NCBI GenBank assembly: GCA_963781955.1
Contig: CAWAHU010000001.1
Coordinates: 310,001 to 374,000, forward strand
Direction of reading: 5' to 3'
Length of the DNA: 64,000 bases
DNA from: Bog-473 sp963781955
Lineage (GTDB): Bacteria > Actinomycetota > Acidimicrobiia > Acidimicrobiales > RAAP-2
In this document: positions 33,769 to 44,113 of the stretch, in pieces
How the letters are laid out: every line of letters starts with the position of its first letter
Position numbering within the stretch: position 1 is the stretch's first letter
Position numbers and translations under genes: made by a program
The notes under the pieces: model-generated
The model's database searches: none
What the model was told of the DNA's origin: nothing
The model's input: the letters and a program-made list of their open reading frames with translations, nothing else

Positions 33769-34389
33769 GTGGCGCACCCCCCGCTGGTGCGCCCCGGCGC
33801 GCCCGAGGTCGCCGGTGCCGTGGCCGACGGGGGCATCGTCGCCGTGCCCGCGGCCGGCGGCTACCGCCTGGTGGCGGCCGCCGGGTCGCCGGCCGCCGTG
33901 CGCCGCCTGGAGGCGCTCGCCGGCCACGTGGACCCGGCGCACTACCTCGTGGGTGGCGCGGACGCGGTCCGCGACTTGGCGGACGGCTGGAGCGACGAGC
34001 TGACCGTGCTGCTCGACCGCTGCTGGCCCGGTCCGCTCGAAGTGCTCGTGCGGGACGCCGGGGGCGCGATGGCGCAGGTCGGCATGCCCGAGGGCAGGGC
34101 GCTGCGCCGGGCCTGCCGCGCGTGCGGGCCCTGGCGGACGGTGGCACTCGCATCGGCCGGCTCCCGCGAGGTGGCCGCAGCGCTCGCCGACGACGACGTG
34201 GCGTGCGTCGTCGACGCCGGACGGCGCCCCGGCCCCGAACCGACGGTGGTCGACGCCACGCTGCGCCCGCTGCGCGTGGCACGCCAGGGTGCGCTGCCGG
34301 CCTCGTTCGTTGAGGGGGCTCTGCTCATGGGCGCACGGCGGCGCCGCTGGTCCGGGTCCAGGACCTCCCGCCGGCGCGCGTCGCCCTAG
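33769..34389 (+). CDS. degenerate TsaC/YrdC-like (Sua5) protein
   Basis: This protein of about 206 aa sits where the Sua5/YrdC gene lies in related genomes. The overall layout is recognisable: DGGIVAVPAAGGYRLVAAA replaces the usual V.FPTDTVYGL, PAHYLVGGADAV and LDRCWPGPLEVLVRDAGG are at the expected spacing, and the end VVDATLRPLRVARQGALP matches the family's IVD....LRQG. The substrate-binding Lys/Arg and the SANxSG motif are not conserved (ALASAGSREVAAAL). It is probably not a functional threonylcarbamoyl-AMP synthase. The start is uncertain (GTG 33769 or 33787). Confidence 0.6.
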   Translation: MAHPPLVRPGAPEVAGAVADGGIVAVPAAGGYRLVAAAGSPAAVRRLEALAGHVDPAHYLVGGADAVRDLADGWSDELTVLLDRCWPGPLEVLVRDAGGAMAQVGMPEGRALRRACRACGPWRTVALASAGSREVAAALADDDVACVVDAGRRPGPEPTVVDATLRPLRVARQGALPASFVEGALLMGARRRRWSGSRTSRRRASP

Positions 34390-34399
34390 CCCGTCTCGG

Positions 34400-35965
34400 T
34401 CAGGCGTCGAGCACGAGCAGGCCCTCGGACCCGAGGACGCCGGTCCGGCCGATGCCCTCCTCGGCGCACAGCGACGCCAGCGTGTCGGGTTCGGTGACGT
34501 TGGCCCAGGCCCGGTCCCCCCGGGGGGTGCGGCAGGCCAAGATCCCCCGCTCGGGGTTCCCCTCGCGGTCGAAGGTGACCGTGTACGTCTCGACGCGCAC
34601 CGGGCCGGTCGCCCCGGGGTCGGCCCGGCACCGGGGCAGCGCGTCGACCTCGGGCTGGAGGTCGCGCCAGGCGAAGCCGTCGCGGCCCGCGTGGCGCGGT
34701 GGCCGTGACGCGTAGATCCCGATGGCGTGCTTGGTGGCATACCACCCGAGGCCGCTCACCAGGGCGGCGCTTCCCGGGTCGGCCCGCAGCGCACCGACCG
34801 CCTGCGCGATCGCGTGCGAGGTGTAGTTGTTGCCCGGGCCACCCCCGAAGGTGAGGCCGCCGGTGAGCGTGAGGGGCCGGCCGGGGTCGTCGAGGGCGAG
34901 GCCCAGCTCGGCCGCGGCCATCTGGACCACCACCGGGAAGCACGAGTACAGGTCGACGTGCGCCACGTCGTCGACGCCGAGCCCGGCCAGCTCGAGGGCG
35001 GCGGCGCCGGCCAGGCGGATGGCGGGGGAGCGGTGCAGCTCGGGCCGTTCGGAGAGGAACCAGTGGTCGTTTGCGTCCGCGCCGGCGAGGGGGAACACCC
35101 AGCGGTCCTCGGGCACCCCGGCGTCCCGGGCCGCCTCGACCGAGCAGACGATGTAGCCCGCGCCCTGGTCCACCTGCATGTTGGCCACGGCCAGCTTGGG
35201 GTAGGGGAACGACACCATCCGGTTGCCCGGACCAGGCGTCACGATCTCGGCCGCCGTGCGCGGCGTGCGGATCCACGCGTGAGGGTTGCCGGCGGCCACC
35301 TGGCTGAAGCGGGACCACAGCGCGCCGATGCACGCCGCGTGCTCGTCGAGCGTCCACTCCCGCGCGCCGCGCAACGCGTTCTCCAGCAGCGGGTAGGTGT
35401 ACACCGGGAGCACGATCCCGCGCTGCATCTCGAGATCGGTTGCCGGCGTCTTGTCCACCCCGAACGGCTTCGCGGCGGGGGTCCCCTCGGGCTGGGTGGC
35501 CCATTCGAGCCAGGGGTGGTCCGGGTACCGCCGCGCCAGCGTGCGGGCGTACATGGCCTCGGCCCCGGTGACGAGGACGACGTCGCGCTCACCGCAGGAG
35601 ATGGCCCGGCAGGCGTCGTGCATGAGCGCTTGGGGCGAGTTGCCCCCAGCGGTCGTCAGCATCAGCTCGGCCGGCTTGTCGCCGTCGGCCAAACCGAGGC
35701 GCGTGGCCACCAGCCGGGCCGGGTTCAGAGGGTGCCAGCTGAGTGACGCCACCACGCGGATGCTGTCGGCCCGCCGCACGAGGGCGTGCCCGGCGGGCGC
35801 GGGTCCGCCGGGCCCGGCGCCGTCGCAATCCTCGGCCGCGGCGCGCAGGGCGCCGACCATGAGGTCGAGCGGCTCGGGCCGCTCGGCCGGGTCCAACCCG
35901 GCGTCGGCCGGGGTGGCGACCTGGCCCACACCGACGACGACGGGCGTGCGCGGGTCGAGGCTCAT
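34400..35965 (-). CDS. thiolase-like acyl-CoA acetyltransferase family protein
   Basis: This 521-aa protein has the thiolase fold of the SCP-x/actinobacterial type. It has PVVVGVGQVATPADAG at the start, MLTTAGGNSPQALMHDACRA where the nucleophilic Cys would be, VLVTGAEAMYARTLARR, and LYSCFPVVVQMAAAELGL with LTFGGGPGNNYTSHAIAQ near the end. The N-terminal nucleophile appears to be Asn-Ser rather than Cys, so ordinary thiolysis is doubtful. It may act in fatty acid or sterol side-chain metabolism (inference). It is the only minus-strand gene in this block. Confidence 0.78.
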   Translation of the reverse strand: MSLDPRTPVVVGVGQVATPADAGLDPAERPEPLDLMVGALRAAAEDCDGAGPGGPAPAGHALVRRADSIRVVASLSWHPLNPARLVATRLGLADGDKPAELMLTTAGGNSPQALMHDACRAISCGERDVVLVTGAEAMYARTLARRYPDHPWLEWATQPEGTPAAKPFGVDKTPATDLEMQRGIVLPVYTYPLLENALRGAREWTLDEHAACIGALWSRFSQVAAGNPHAWIRTPRTAAEIVTPGPGNRMVSFPYPKLAVANMQVDQGAGYIVCSVEAARDAGVPEDRWVFPLAGADANDHWFLSERPELHRSPAIRLAGAAALELAGLGVDDVAHVDLYSCFPVVVQMAAAELGLALDDPGRPLTLTGGLTFGGGPGNNYTSHAIAQAVGALRADPGSAALVSGLGWYATKHAIGIYASRPPRHAGRDGFAWRDLQPEVDALPRCRADPGATGPVRVETYTVTFDREGNPERGILACRTPRGDRAWANVTEPDTLASLCAEEGIGRTGVLGSEGLLVLDA

Positions 35966-36029
35966 GGCCCGGGGAGCGTACCGGCTCGGGCCCCGGGAGG
36001 CCGGTGGCCCCTCGGTAGACTCGGGCCTC

Positions 36030-36515
36030 ATGCGTGTCGCCGTCGGCTCGGATCACGCCGGGTTCGAGCTCAAGGAGATCCTGAAGGCGGAGCTGGCCGC
36101 ACGCGGCCACGACGTGGCCGACCTCGGGACCGATGCCCCCGACGTCTCGGTCGACTACCCCGACCTCGGCGCGGCGGTCGGTCGGGCCGTGGCCGGGGGG
36201 TCGGCGGACCTCGGCGTGTGCGTGTGCGCCACGGGCAACGGCATCGCCATGGCGGCCAACAAGGTCCCCGGCGTGCGCGCCGCGCTGGCGCACGACGCCA
36301 CCACCGCGGCCCTGGCCCGCCGCCACAACCACGCCAACGTGCTCTGCCTGGGCGGCCGCGTCACCGGCGCGCTGGTGGCCCTCGACGCTCTCGCCGCCTT
36401 CCTCGAGGCGCCCGAGGAGCACGGGCGCCACGACCGGCGGGTCGCCAAGCTGGCCGCCCTCGATCCCGAGCCCGCCCTCCAGCCCGCAGCCACCACTCCC
36501 GAAGGGAACCCATGA
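36030..36515 (+). CDS. rpiB: ribose-5-phosphate isomerase B
   Basis: This 161-aa protein interconverts ribose 5-phosphate and ribulose 5-phosphate. Substrate phosphate and ring-opening residues are in VAVGSDHAGFELKE. The catalytic Cys66 is in CVCATGNGIAMAANK, and ARRHNHANVLCLGGRVTG is the other conserved stretch. The C-terminal 20 residues are an Ala/Pro-rich tail. Its stop overlaps the glyA start by four bases. Confidence 0.94.
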   Translation: MRVAVGSDHAGFELKEILKAELAARGHDVADLGTDAPDVSVDYPDLGAAVGRAVAGGSADLGVCVCATGNGIAMAANKVPGVRAALAHDATTAALARRHNHANVLCLGGRVTGALVALDALAAFLEAPEEHGRHDRRVAKLAALDPEPALQPAATTPEGNP

Positions 36516-37795
36516 GCAGTTACGAGACCGCACTGGCCGCCGACCCCGAGGTGGCGAACCTCGTCGCCCAGGAGCTCGAGCGCCAGCAGACCACCCTGCA
36601 GCTGATCGCATCCGAGAACTTCGCCTCGCCCGCCGTGCTGGCCGCTTCGGGCACCGTCTTGACCAACAAGTACTCCGAGGGCTACCCCGGCCGGCGCTAC
36701 TACGGGGGCAACCAGGTCATCGACGAGGTCGAGGACCTGGCCCGGCACCGCCTCACGTCGCTCTTCGGCGCCGAGCACGCCAACGTCCAGCCGCACGCCG
36801 GCGCCAACGCCAACCTGGCGGCGTACCAGGCCCTGCTCCAACCCGGCGACACCGTGCTGGCCATGCGCCTCGACCAGGGGGGGCACCTCACGCACGGGTC
36901 GCCGGCTTCGATCGTCTCGAAGTTCTGGCGCTTCGTGTCCTACGGCGTCACGCCCGCCTCGGGCGACGAGGCCGACCCGGGCGAGGTCATCGACTTCGAC
37001 CAGGTGGCACACCTGGCCCAGACGGAGAAGCCGGCGCTGATCGTGGCCGGTGCCACCGCCTACGCCCGGACCATCGACCCCCGGCCCTTCCGGGAGATCG
37101 CCGACGCCGTCGGCGCACGCTTCTTGTTCGACGCCGCCCACATCGCCGGGCTCATCGCCGGCGGCGCCCACCCGAGCCCGGTGGGCGTGGCCGACGTCGT
37201 GACCTTCACCACCCACAAGACCCTGCGCGGCCCGCGCGGCGCCGCGATTTTGTGCGGGCAGGAGCTGGCCAAGAAGATCGACAGCGCCGTGTTCCCGGGT
37301 CTCCAAGGTGGTCCCCTCGAGCACGCCATCGCGGCCAAGGCGGTCGCGTTCGGCGAGGCGGCCCGTCCCGAGTTCCGCCAGTACGCGGCGCAGATCGTCA
37401 CCAACGCCGCCGCCCTGGCCGACGCCCTGGCCGGGCACGGGTTCCGCCTGGTCTCGGGCGGCACCGACAACCACATGCTGCTCGTCGACCTGCGGCCCTT
37501 CGACGAGGAGCTGACGGGGAAGGAGGCCCAGGAGGTGCTCGATCGTGCCGGGATCACCTGCAACCGCAACACCATCCCCGACGACCCGCGCTCACCGTTC
37601 CTGACCTCGGGCCTGCGGCTGGGGACGGCGGCCGAGACCACGGCCGGCATGGGGCCGGCCGAGATGCAGACCGTGGCGGACCTCATCGTGCGGACCCTCA
37701 AGGCCCGCACCGACGAGGGCGAGATCGCCGCCGTGCGGTCGCAGGTCCACGAGCTCTGCGCCGCGTTCCCCCCATATCCAGACCTCGTGAGCTAG
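36512..37795 (+). CDS. glyA: serine hydroxymethyltransferase
   Basis: This 427-aa PLP enzyme converts serine and tetrahydrofolate to glycine and methylene-THF. It begins with LQLIASENFASPAVLAASGT and has NKYSEGYPGRRYYGG. The PLP Lys236 is in FTTHKTLRGPRGAAI, and FDAAHIAGLIAGG precedes it. NVQPHAGANANLAAYQALL is also typical. It is translationally coupled to rpiB, and the next gene starts three bases after its stop. Confidence 0.97.
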   Translation: MSSYETALAADPEVANLVAQELERQQTTLQLIASENFASPAVLAASGTVLTNKYSEGYPGRRYYGGNQVIDEVEDLARHRLTSLFGAEHANVQPHAGANANLAAYQALLQPGDTVLAMRLDQGGHLTHGSPASIVSKFWRFVSYGVTPASGDEADPGEVIDFDQVAHLAQTEKPALIVAGATAYARTIDPRPFREIADAVGARFLFDAAHIAGLIAGGAHPSPVGVADVVTFTTHKTLRGPRGAAILCGQELAKKIDSAVFPGLQGGPLEHAIAAKAVAFGEAARPEFRQYAAQIVTNAAALADALAGHGFRLVSGGTDNHMLLVDLRPFDEELTGKEAQEVLDRAGITCNRNTIPDDPRSPFLTSGLRLGTAAETTAGMGPAEMQTVADLIVRTLKARTDEGEIAAVRSQVHELCAAFPPYPDLVS

Positions 37796-37798
37796 TCC

Positions 37799-39121
37799 GT
37801 GCCCGACATCGGCTGGTACGGCCTCGTCCTCGTCATCGCCGCAGGTGCGACGGCCGCGCTGACGGTCCCGGCCAAGCGGGTGGCGCTGCGGGTGGGGTAC
37901 GTGGCCCATCCCGGGGAGCGCAGCGTGCACACGCGGCCGATCCCCTACGGGGGAGGCGCCGCCATGTTCATGGGCTTCCTGGTCGCCGTCGTGGTGGCCG
38001 GCTTCGTTCCGGAGTTGCGCCCGATCTACCAGGACTCACCGGAGATGTCGGGGGTGGTCCTCGCCGCCGGCGCCATGTTCGCCGTGGGCCTGATCGACGA
38101 CGTCCGCGACATGTCCGCCCCGGCCAAGATGGCCGGCCAGGTCCTGGCGGCGAGCATCTTGTACTTCAGCGGCGTCACCATGTACGAGCTGAAGATCCCG
38201 CTGGCCGGCTTCTTCGTCCTCACCCCCGGCGTGGTGCCCCTCATCACCGCGGCCTGGGTCATCCTGCTGACCAACGCGGTCAACCTCATCGACGGCCTCG
38301 ACGGCCTCGCCGCCGGTGTCGTGGCTCTCGGCGGGGGCGCCCTGGCCCTCTACGGCATCCGCCTCATGGGCCTGGGGCTGCTCCCGGCGGACAACGTCGG
38401 CCCGCTCGTCGCCGTCCTGGCCTGCGGCATCAGCCTGGGCTTCCTCCCGTTCAACTTCAACCCGGCCCGCCTGTTCATGGGCGACGCCGGCGCGCACTTC
38501 TTGGGCCTGCTCATGGCCGCCTCCACCATGGTCATCGGCGGCCGTGTGCCGACGGCAGTGCCGATCAGCGGCGTGACCTACTTCTTCTTCGCCCCCCTGT
38601 TCATCCCCCTCTTGATCCTGGGGGTGCCACTGGTGGACATGGCGTTCGCCTTCGTGCGCCGGACGGCTCGGGGCCAGAAGTTCGACACCCCGGACAAGGA
38701 GCACATCCACCACCGGCTCCTGCGCTTGGGCCACGGGCCCCGGCGCAGCGTGATCATCCTGTGGGCCTGGACCGCCATCCTCTCGAGCTTCCTGCTCGTC
38801 CCGCTCTTCGTGCACCAGGTGAACGCGTTCATCCCGATCGGGGCGGCCGCGCTGGCGGCCGCCCTCTACACCTTCTTCCACCCCGGCCTGCGCCGGGGCA
38901 ACGGGGACGACGAGGCCGTCGAGAACCCGGGGACCGGTCAGGCACCGGGCGGCACCGGCGGGGAGCCGGCCCACGGTACAGCCGGTGAACCCTATGACCA
39001 GGGAGTTCCGGCTCTTCCCGGCGCGGCAGGGGCGGCCCGGCCCGGCCTCGATGCGGCTGGGACGGCGGCCCGCCCGCCGGCCGGGGACGCGCCGAACGAG
39101 GTGCTCAGGTTCCCTTCGTGA
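37799..39121 (+). CDS. undecaprenyl-phosphate N-acetylhexosamine 1-phosphate transferase (WecA/TagO type)
   Basis: This 440-aa integral membrane protein with about 11 helices belongs to the MraY/WecA/TagO family. Cytoplasmic motifs are HPGERSVHTRPIPYGGGAAM, the metal-binding DD in GLIDDVRDMS, NLIDGLDGLAAGV, NFNPARLFMGDAGAHFLG, and the HIHHRLLRLGHGPRRSV signature. It should load GlcNAc-1-P onto undecaprenyl phosphate to start arabinogalactan-, teichoic- or other cell-wall glycan linkage. The C-terminal 60 residues are a Gly/Ala-rich tail. In actinobacteria this gene (rfe) commonly precedes atp, as here. Confidence 0.92.
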   Translation: MPDIGWYGLVLVIAAGATAALTVPAKRVALRVGYVAHPGERSVHTRPIPYGGGAAMFMGFLVAVVVAGFVPELRPIYQDSPEMSGVVLAAGAMFAVGLIDDVRDMSAPAKMAGQVLAASILYFSGVTMYELKIPLAGFFVLTPGVVPLITAAWVILLTNAVNLIDGLDGLAAGVVALGGGALALYGIRLMGLGLLPADNVGPLVAVLACGISLGFLPFNFNPARLFMGDAGAHFLGLLMAASTMVIGGRVPTAVPISGVTYFFFAPLFIPLLILGVPLVDMAFAFVRRTARGQKFDTPDKEHIHHRLLRLGHGPRRSVIILWAWTAILSSFLLVPLFVHQVNAFIPIGAAALAAALYTFFHPGLRRGNGDDEAVENPGTGQAPGGTGGEPAHGTAGEPYDQGVPALPGAAGAARPGLDAAGTAARPPAGDAPNEVLRFPS

Positions 39122-39314
39122 GCGCGGGTGTGACCGTTTGGACGGCGTCCGCGCCGGGGTGCGAAGATGATGGCTGTGTACCCCGTCCACCTCGCCTCGT
39201 CCCCTGCTGCCGTCGCGGCCGGGCGGACGACGGACTCCGGCGCGCCACGCACCGCATAAGGGGGAAGCAGTCGCATGCGTGGTCTGATGTGCGTCGTCGT
39301 GCGCGCCCGTCGGG

Positions 39315-39548
39315 GTGAACGAGCAGGACGAATCCTCCCAGGCAGAGGGGCCGAAGCCGCTTCCCGGGGCCGTCGCGTTCTTGGGCATGGGCCTGGCGGC
39401 GGCGGTCTGCGTGGGGATCGGCGTGGGTCTCGGGCTGTGGCTCGACAGCCTGGCCGGGACCGGGCCCGTCTTCCTCTTGATCGGCCTGGCGCTGGGTGTG
39501 GCCACCGCAGCGGTGAGCGTCGTCAAGCAGATCCGCACCTACCTCTAG
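39315..39548 (+). CDS. AtpZ/AtpI-like small membrane protein
   Basis: This 77-aa protein has two hydrophobic helices (VAFLGMGLAAAVCVGIGVGL and the segment around VFLLIGLALGVATAAVSVV), joined by a short loop, and ends VKQIRTYL. This is the pattern of AtpZ-type proteins at the head of atp operons, proposed to help c-ring assembly or Mg/Ca transport. The GTG at 39315 is used. It is the first gene of the atp operon. Confidence 0.75.
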   Translation: MNEQDESSQAEGPKPLPGAVAFLGMGLAAAVCVGIGVGLGLWLDSLAGTGPVFLLIGLALGVATAAVSVVKQIRTYL

Positions 39549-39558
39549 GGCCCGGTGC

Positions 39559-39978
39559 GTGAACATGCTCGACGGGCTCTCCGACCTCCAAGGCAACGCC
39601 CTGGCCAAGGTGCTGCGACGCACCATCGTCTCCGCCATCGCAGTGGGGTTGGCCGCGGCCATCATCGCATTGCTCCTCTCCGCGCCGTGGTTCGCGGGCG
39701 GCCTGGTCATCGGCCTGGCGATGGCGATCGTCAACCTCCGCTTCCTCGATGCGGGCGTGGCCAAGCTGCACACCGACGGCGAGGTGAACAACAAGGTGCT
39801 CCGGCGCGCCATGGGCACCAAGAGCATCACCCGGCTCGGTGTCATCACGGTCATCTGCATCGGGCTCATGCTCCTCAACGGGGGCCTGGGCATCGGGGCC
39901 GTGACCGGACTGGTCATCTTCCAACTGCTCTTCGTGGTCAACGTGGGGCGGGTCGTGATCTCACAGGGGATTCAATGA
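39559..39978 (+). CDS. atpI: ATP synthase operon protein I (AtpI-like)
   Basis: This 139-aa membrane protein has four hydrophobic segments (AIAVGLAAAIIALLLSAPWF, GGLVIGLAMAIVNLRFLD, LGVITVICIGLMLLNGGLGI and VTGLVIFQLLFVVNVGRVVI). Its position directly before atpB and its size fit AtpI. The start is GTG 39559 or the ATG six bases later. Its stop overlaps the atpB start. Confidence 0.75.
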   Translation: MNMLDGLSDLQGNALAKVLRRTIVSAIAVGLAAAIIALLLSAPWFAGGLVIGLAMAIVNLRFLDAGVAKLHTDGEVNNKVLRRAMGTKSITRLGVITVICIGLMLLNGGLGIGAVTGLVIFQLLFVVNVGRVVISQGIQ

Positions 39979-40706
39979 GTCACAGCTTCGTGCTCGCCGC
40001 CGGCAACATCACCATCGGCGACCACCACGGGGTGGTGCGTGTCGGCGGCATGACCATCTACATGGACGTGGTGTGGACGACGATCATCGCCGCCGCCATC
40101 GTCATGGCATTGGGGCTGCGCATGCGGGCCAAGGTCACCTCGGGCGTGCCGGGCAAGCTGCAGCTGCTCTGGGAGCTGCTGGTCGAGCAGGTGACCGACC
40201 TGGCCCAGTCGGCCATCGGACCCGAGGGGCTCCCCTTCGTCGGTCTCGGCCTCACCATCGGCCTCTTCGTCCTGGTCTGCAACTGGCTGGCCTTCATCCC
40301 GAGCGGCGATCCCGGGTTCCTGGCTCCGCCCACCGGCGACGTGAACCTGCCGCTGGCGCTGGCCCTGATCGTCTTCTTCACCGTCCACTTCAACTCGGTG
40401 AAGGCGCGGGGGATGAAGGGCTACTTCAAGCACTACGCCCAGCCCTACGCCGCGCTGACCCCGATCAACATCATTGAGGAGATCACAAAGCCGATCACGC
40501 TGACCTTCCGGCTCTTCGGCAACATCTTCTCGGGTGTGCTGATGATCACGGTCATCGTCACGCTGATCCCGCCGTTCGCTTCTTGGATCGGCCTCATGGT
40601 CTGGAAGCCATTCGACGAGCTGTTCATCGGCGCCATCCAGGCCTTCATCTTCGCCCTGCTGACGATCATGTACCTCGGCATGGGCATGAGCCGCGAAGCC
40701 CACTAG
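39975..40706 (+). CDS. atpB: ATP synthase Fo subunit a
   Basis: This 243-aa protein with five to six helices forms the proton half-channels. The essential Arg is in ITLTFRLFGNIFSG, preceded by the aspartate/glutamate-poor TPINIIEEITKP. The C-terminal helix region has GAIQAFIFALLTIMYLG. It is shorter at the N-terminus than the E. coli subunit, as in other actinobacteria. Confidence 0.95.
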   Translation: MSHSFVLAAGNITIGDHHGVVRVGGMTIYMDVVWTTIIAAAIVMALGLRMRAKVTSGVPGKLQLLWELLVEQVTDLAQSAIGPEGLPFVGLGLTIGLFVLVCNWLAFIPSGDPGFLAPPTGDVNLPLALALIVFFTVHFNSVKARGMKGYFKHYAQPYAALTPINIIEEITKPITLTFRLFGNIFSGVLMITVIVTLIPPFASWIGLMVWKPFDELFIGAIQAFIFALLTIMYLGMGMSREAH

Positions 40707-40778
40707 GCGGGGGCACAGGCCCCGGCGGAGCAACGCACAGGATCTCGACCCTCGATCTCGACAAAGGAGAGAACAGAC

Positions 40779-41051
40779 ATGGCAGGATCAGTTGAAGCAT
40801 CGGTACGTGTCGCCGGCGCCCTCATCGGCGGGGGCCTCGCGCTCGGCGGCGGTGCCATCGGTGCCGCGGTCGGTGACGGCCTCGCCGGTTCGCAGACCAT
40901 CGCCGCGATCGCCCGGCAGCCGGAGATCGAGGCCAAGGCCCGTCAGTACTTCTTCCTGACCGTGGGCCTGGTGGAGGCCATGTACTTCATCAACCTGCTC
41001 TTCATGGTGGTGTTCGTCTACGTCTTCGCGGCGAAGAGCATCTCCGCTTGA
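40779..41051 (+). CDS. atpE: ATP synthase Fo subunit c
   Basis: This 90-aa two-helix hairpin proteolipid has a glycine-rich first helix (AGALIGGGLALGGGAIGAAV), the polar loop ARQPE, and the proton-carrying Glu66 in VGLVEAMYFINLL. There is no second ion-coordinating Gln/Ser-Thr set typical of sodium types, so it is likely proton-driven. A good AAAGGAGAG ribosome-binding site precedes the ATG, as expected for the most expressed subunit. Confidence 0.97.
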   Translation: MAGSVEASVRVAGALIGGGLALGGGAIGAAVGDGLAGSQTIAAIARQPEIEAKARQYFFLTVGLVEAMYFINLLFMVVFVYVFAAKSISA

Positions 41052-41103
41052 CGCGACGCCCGCGTCGCCAACCTGACGGAGACAACCAGGAGACCAGAGC
41101 ACC

Positions 41104-41643
41104 ATGACCACTGCCGGCATCTTTCTACTGCCCAACGGGACGTTCTTCCTCGAGCTGGCTGTCTCGTTGATCCTGATCTTCCTCATCTACAAGTACGTGC
41201 TCCCGCCCGTCAACAAGGCGTTGGAGGAGCGTCAGGGGAAGATCAGGGACTCGCTCGAGGCTGCGGATCGGGCCAAGGCGGACGCCGAGGCGGCCGACGA
41301 CGAGCGCCGCGCCGTCCTCGACGAGGCGCGGCACCAGGCGCGCGAGATCGTCGCCACGGCCAACCGCACCGCCGAACAAGTGCGCACCGACGCGCAGGCC
41401 CGCGGGCAGGCCGAGTACGAGCGCATCGTGGCCAACGCAGAGATCGAGGTGGGCCTGGCGCGCCAGCGCGCCGTCGAGGAGGCCGCGGCGCGCATGGGCG
41501 AGATCGTCATGGACGTCGTCGAGCGGATCATCGGCCGCGAGGTCACCCACGAGGCCCACCGCGACCTCATCGACGAGGCCGTCCAGGCGTTGCGCTCCGA
41601 CACCACCGGCGGCGCCGCCGCCAGCGCGGAGGCGCTGCGGTGA
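41104..41643 (+). CDS. atpF: ATP synthase Fo subunit b
   Basis: This 179-aa protein has one N-terminal helix (ELAVSLILIFLIYKYVLPPV) and a long charged coiled coil (ADAEAADDERRAVLDEARHQ onward) that forms the peripheral stalk. The last 40 residues would contact delta. The stop overlaps the atpH GTG by four bases, and the two genes are not fused as they are in mycobacteria. Confidence 0.95.
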   Translation: MTTAGIFLLPNGTFFLELAVSLILIFLIYKYVLPPVNKALEERQGKIRDSLEAADRAKADAEAADDERRAVLDEARHQAREIVATANRTAEQVRTDAQARGQAEYERIVANAEIEVGLARQRAVEEAAARMGEIVMDVVERIIGREVTHEAHRDLIDEAVQALRSDTTGGAAASAEALR

Positions 41644-42586
41644 ACCCGACCCTGCAGGGGTACTCGGCTCGCGTGGTCGAGGGCGCCGAGCCGGCGTCGC
41701 TCGGCGCCATGGCGACCGATCTCGAGTCGGTCGAGCGGCTCGTGCTGTCCCACCCGCCCCTGCGTGCGGCGCTCTGCGACACAGCCGTGCCCGGGACGGC
41801 GCGCCGCGCCGTCCTCCTCGAACTGCTCGAGGGCAAGGTGGTCCCCGAGGCCCGTCGCCTGGCCGCCTTCGCCGCCATGATCGTCTCGGCACCCGAGGTG
41901 CCCGGGGCGCTGGCCTGGGTGGCCAACCGGGTCCGGCACGCCGCCGAGGGCCTCAGGGTCGAAGAGCCGCCCCTCAGCCTGCTCCAGGCGCGCCGGCGAG
42001 TCGGCGGGTACGGCACTGCGCTGTACGAGGACCTGTCGACCACCGAGCTGGAGTCGCTCGAGGACGACCTCTTCCGCTTCGCCCGCATCGTGGCCGCCAC
42101 GCCCGGGTTGCGCGGAGCACTGACCGACCGCGACCTGGAACTACCGGCCCGCCAAGGCCTGGTCGACGACCTCCTCAGGGGCAAGGTGCCCGATACGTCG
42201 GTGGCGCTGGTCCGCTACGCGGTGACCGGCGGCCGGGCCCGGGACATCGTGGGCACCCTGGACTTCCTGGTCGAGCAGACCGCGCAGGCCCGGGGCTGGC
42301 GCATCGCCCACGTCCGGGCGGCCGCGCCCATCGAGGAGGACCAACAGGCGCAGCTCCGCGATTCGCTGCGCTCGTTGACCGGCGGACCCGTGGAGCTGCA
42401 GGTGGAGGTGGACGAGTCGCTGCTCAGCGGCGCGTTGATCCGCATCGGCGACCTGCAGGTGGACGCCACGGCCCGCGGGCGCATCGACGCGCTGCGCGAG
42501 CACCTCGCCCCGGCCGGCTGGGAGCCGGCCGGCTTCAGCGCCGCCGTACGCGGGCACCGGACTTCAGAGACAGAGGGAGCAGACTG

Positions 42587-42587
<1 letters not shown>
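41640..42587 (+). CDS. atpH: ATP synthase F1 subunit delta, long form
   Basis: This 315-aa protein is far longer than the usual 180 or so aa. The C-terminal 190 residues match delta (FARIVAATPGLRGALTDRDL, then VDESLLSGALIRIGDLQVD near the end, the conserved G...I.G). The N-terminal 120 residues look like a second copy of the delta helical domain: VERLVLSHPPLRAALCDTAV pairs with the later stretch, and LLELLEGKVVPEARRL with LVDDLLRGKVPDTSVAL. A similar extra delta-like stretch is known in the mycobacterial b-delta fusion, but here it is in a stand-alone delta. Confidence 0.88.
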
Positions 42588-44110
<1,523 letters not shown>

Positions 44111-44113
44111 TCC

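Noticed and set aside
30483..33836. A 1117-codon minus-strand open frame across rpmE, prfA and prmC
   Set aside because: It is antisense to four well-supported genes. It consists of Arg/Pro/Gly-rich low-complexity sequence typical of high-GC shadow frames and has no domain.
36133..38988. A 951-codon plus-strand open frame across rpiB, glyA and the WecA-type gene
   Set aside because: It is an out-of-frame shadow of three conserved genes with no recognisable motif.
39122..39314. Promoter of the atp operon
   Set aside because: A TTGGAC-like box is present, but no acceptable -10 box lies at a suitable distance.
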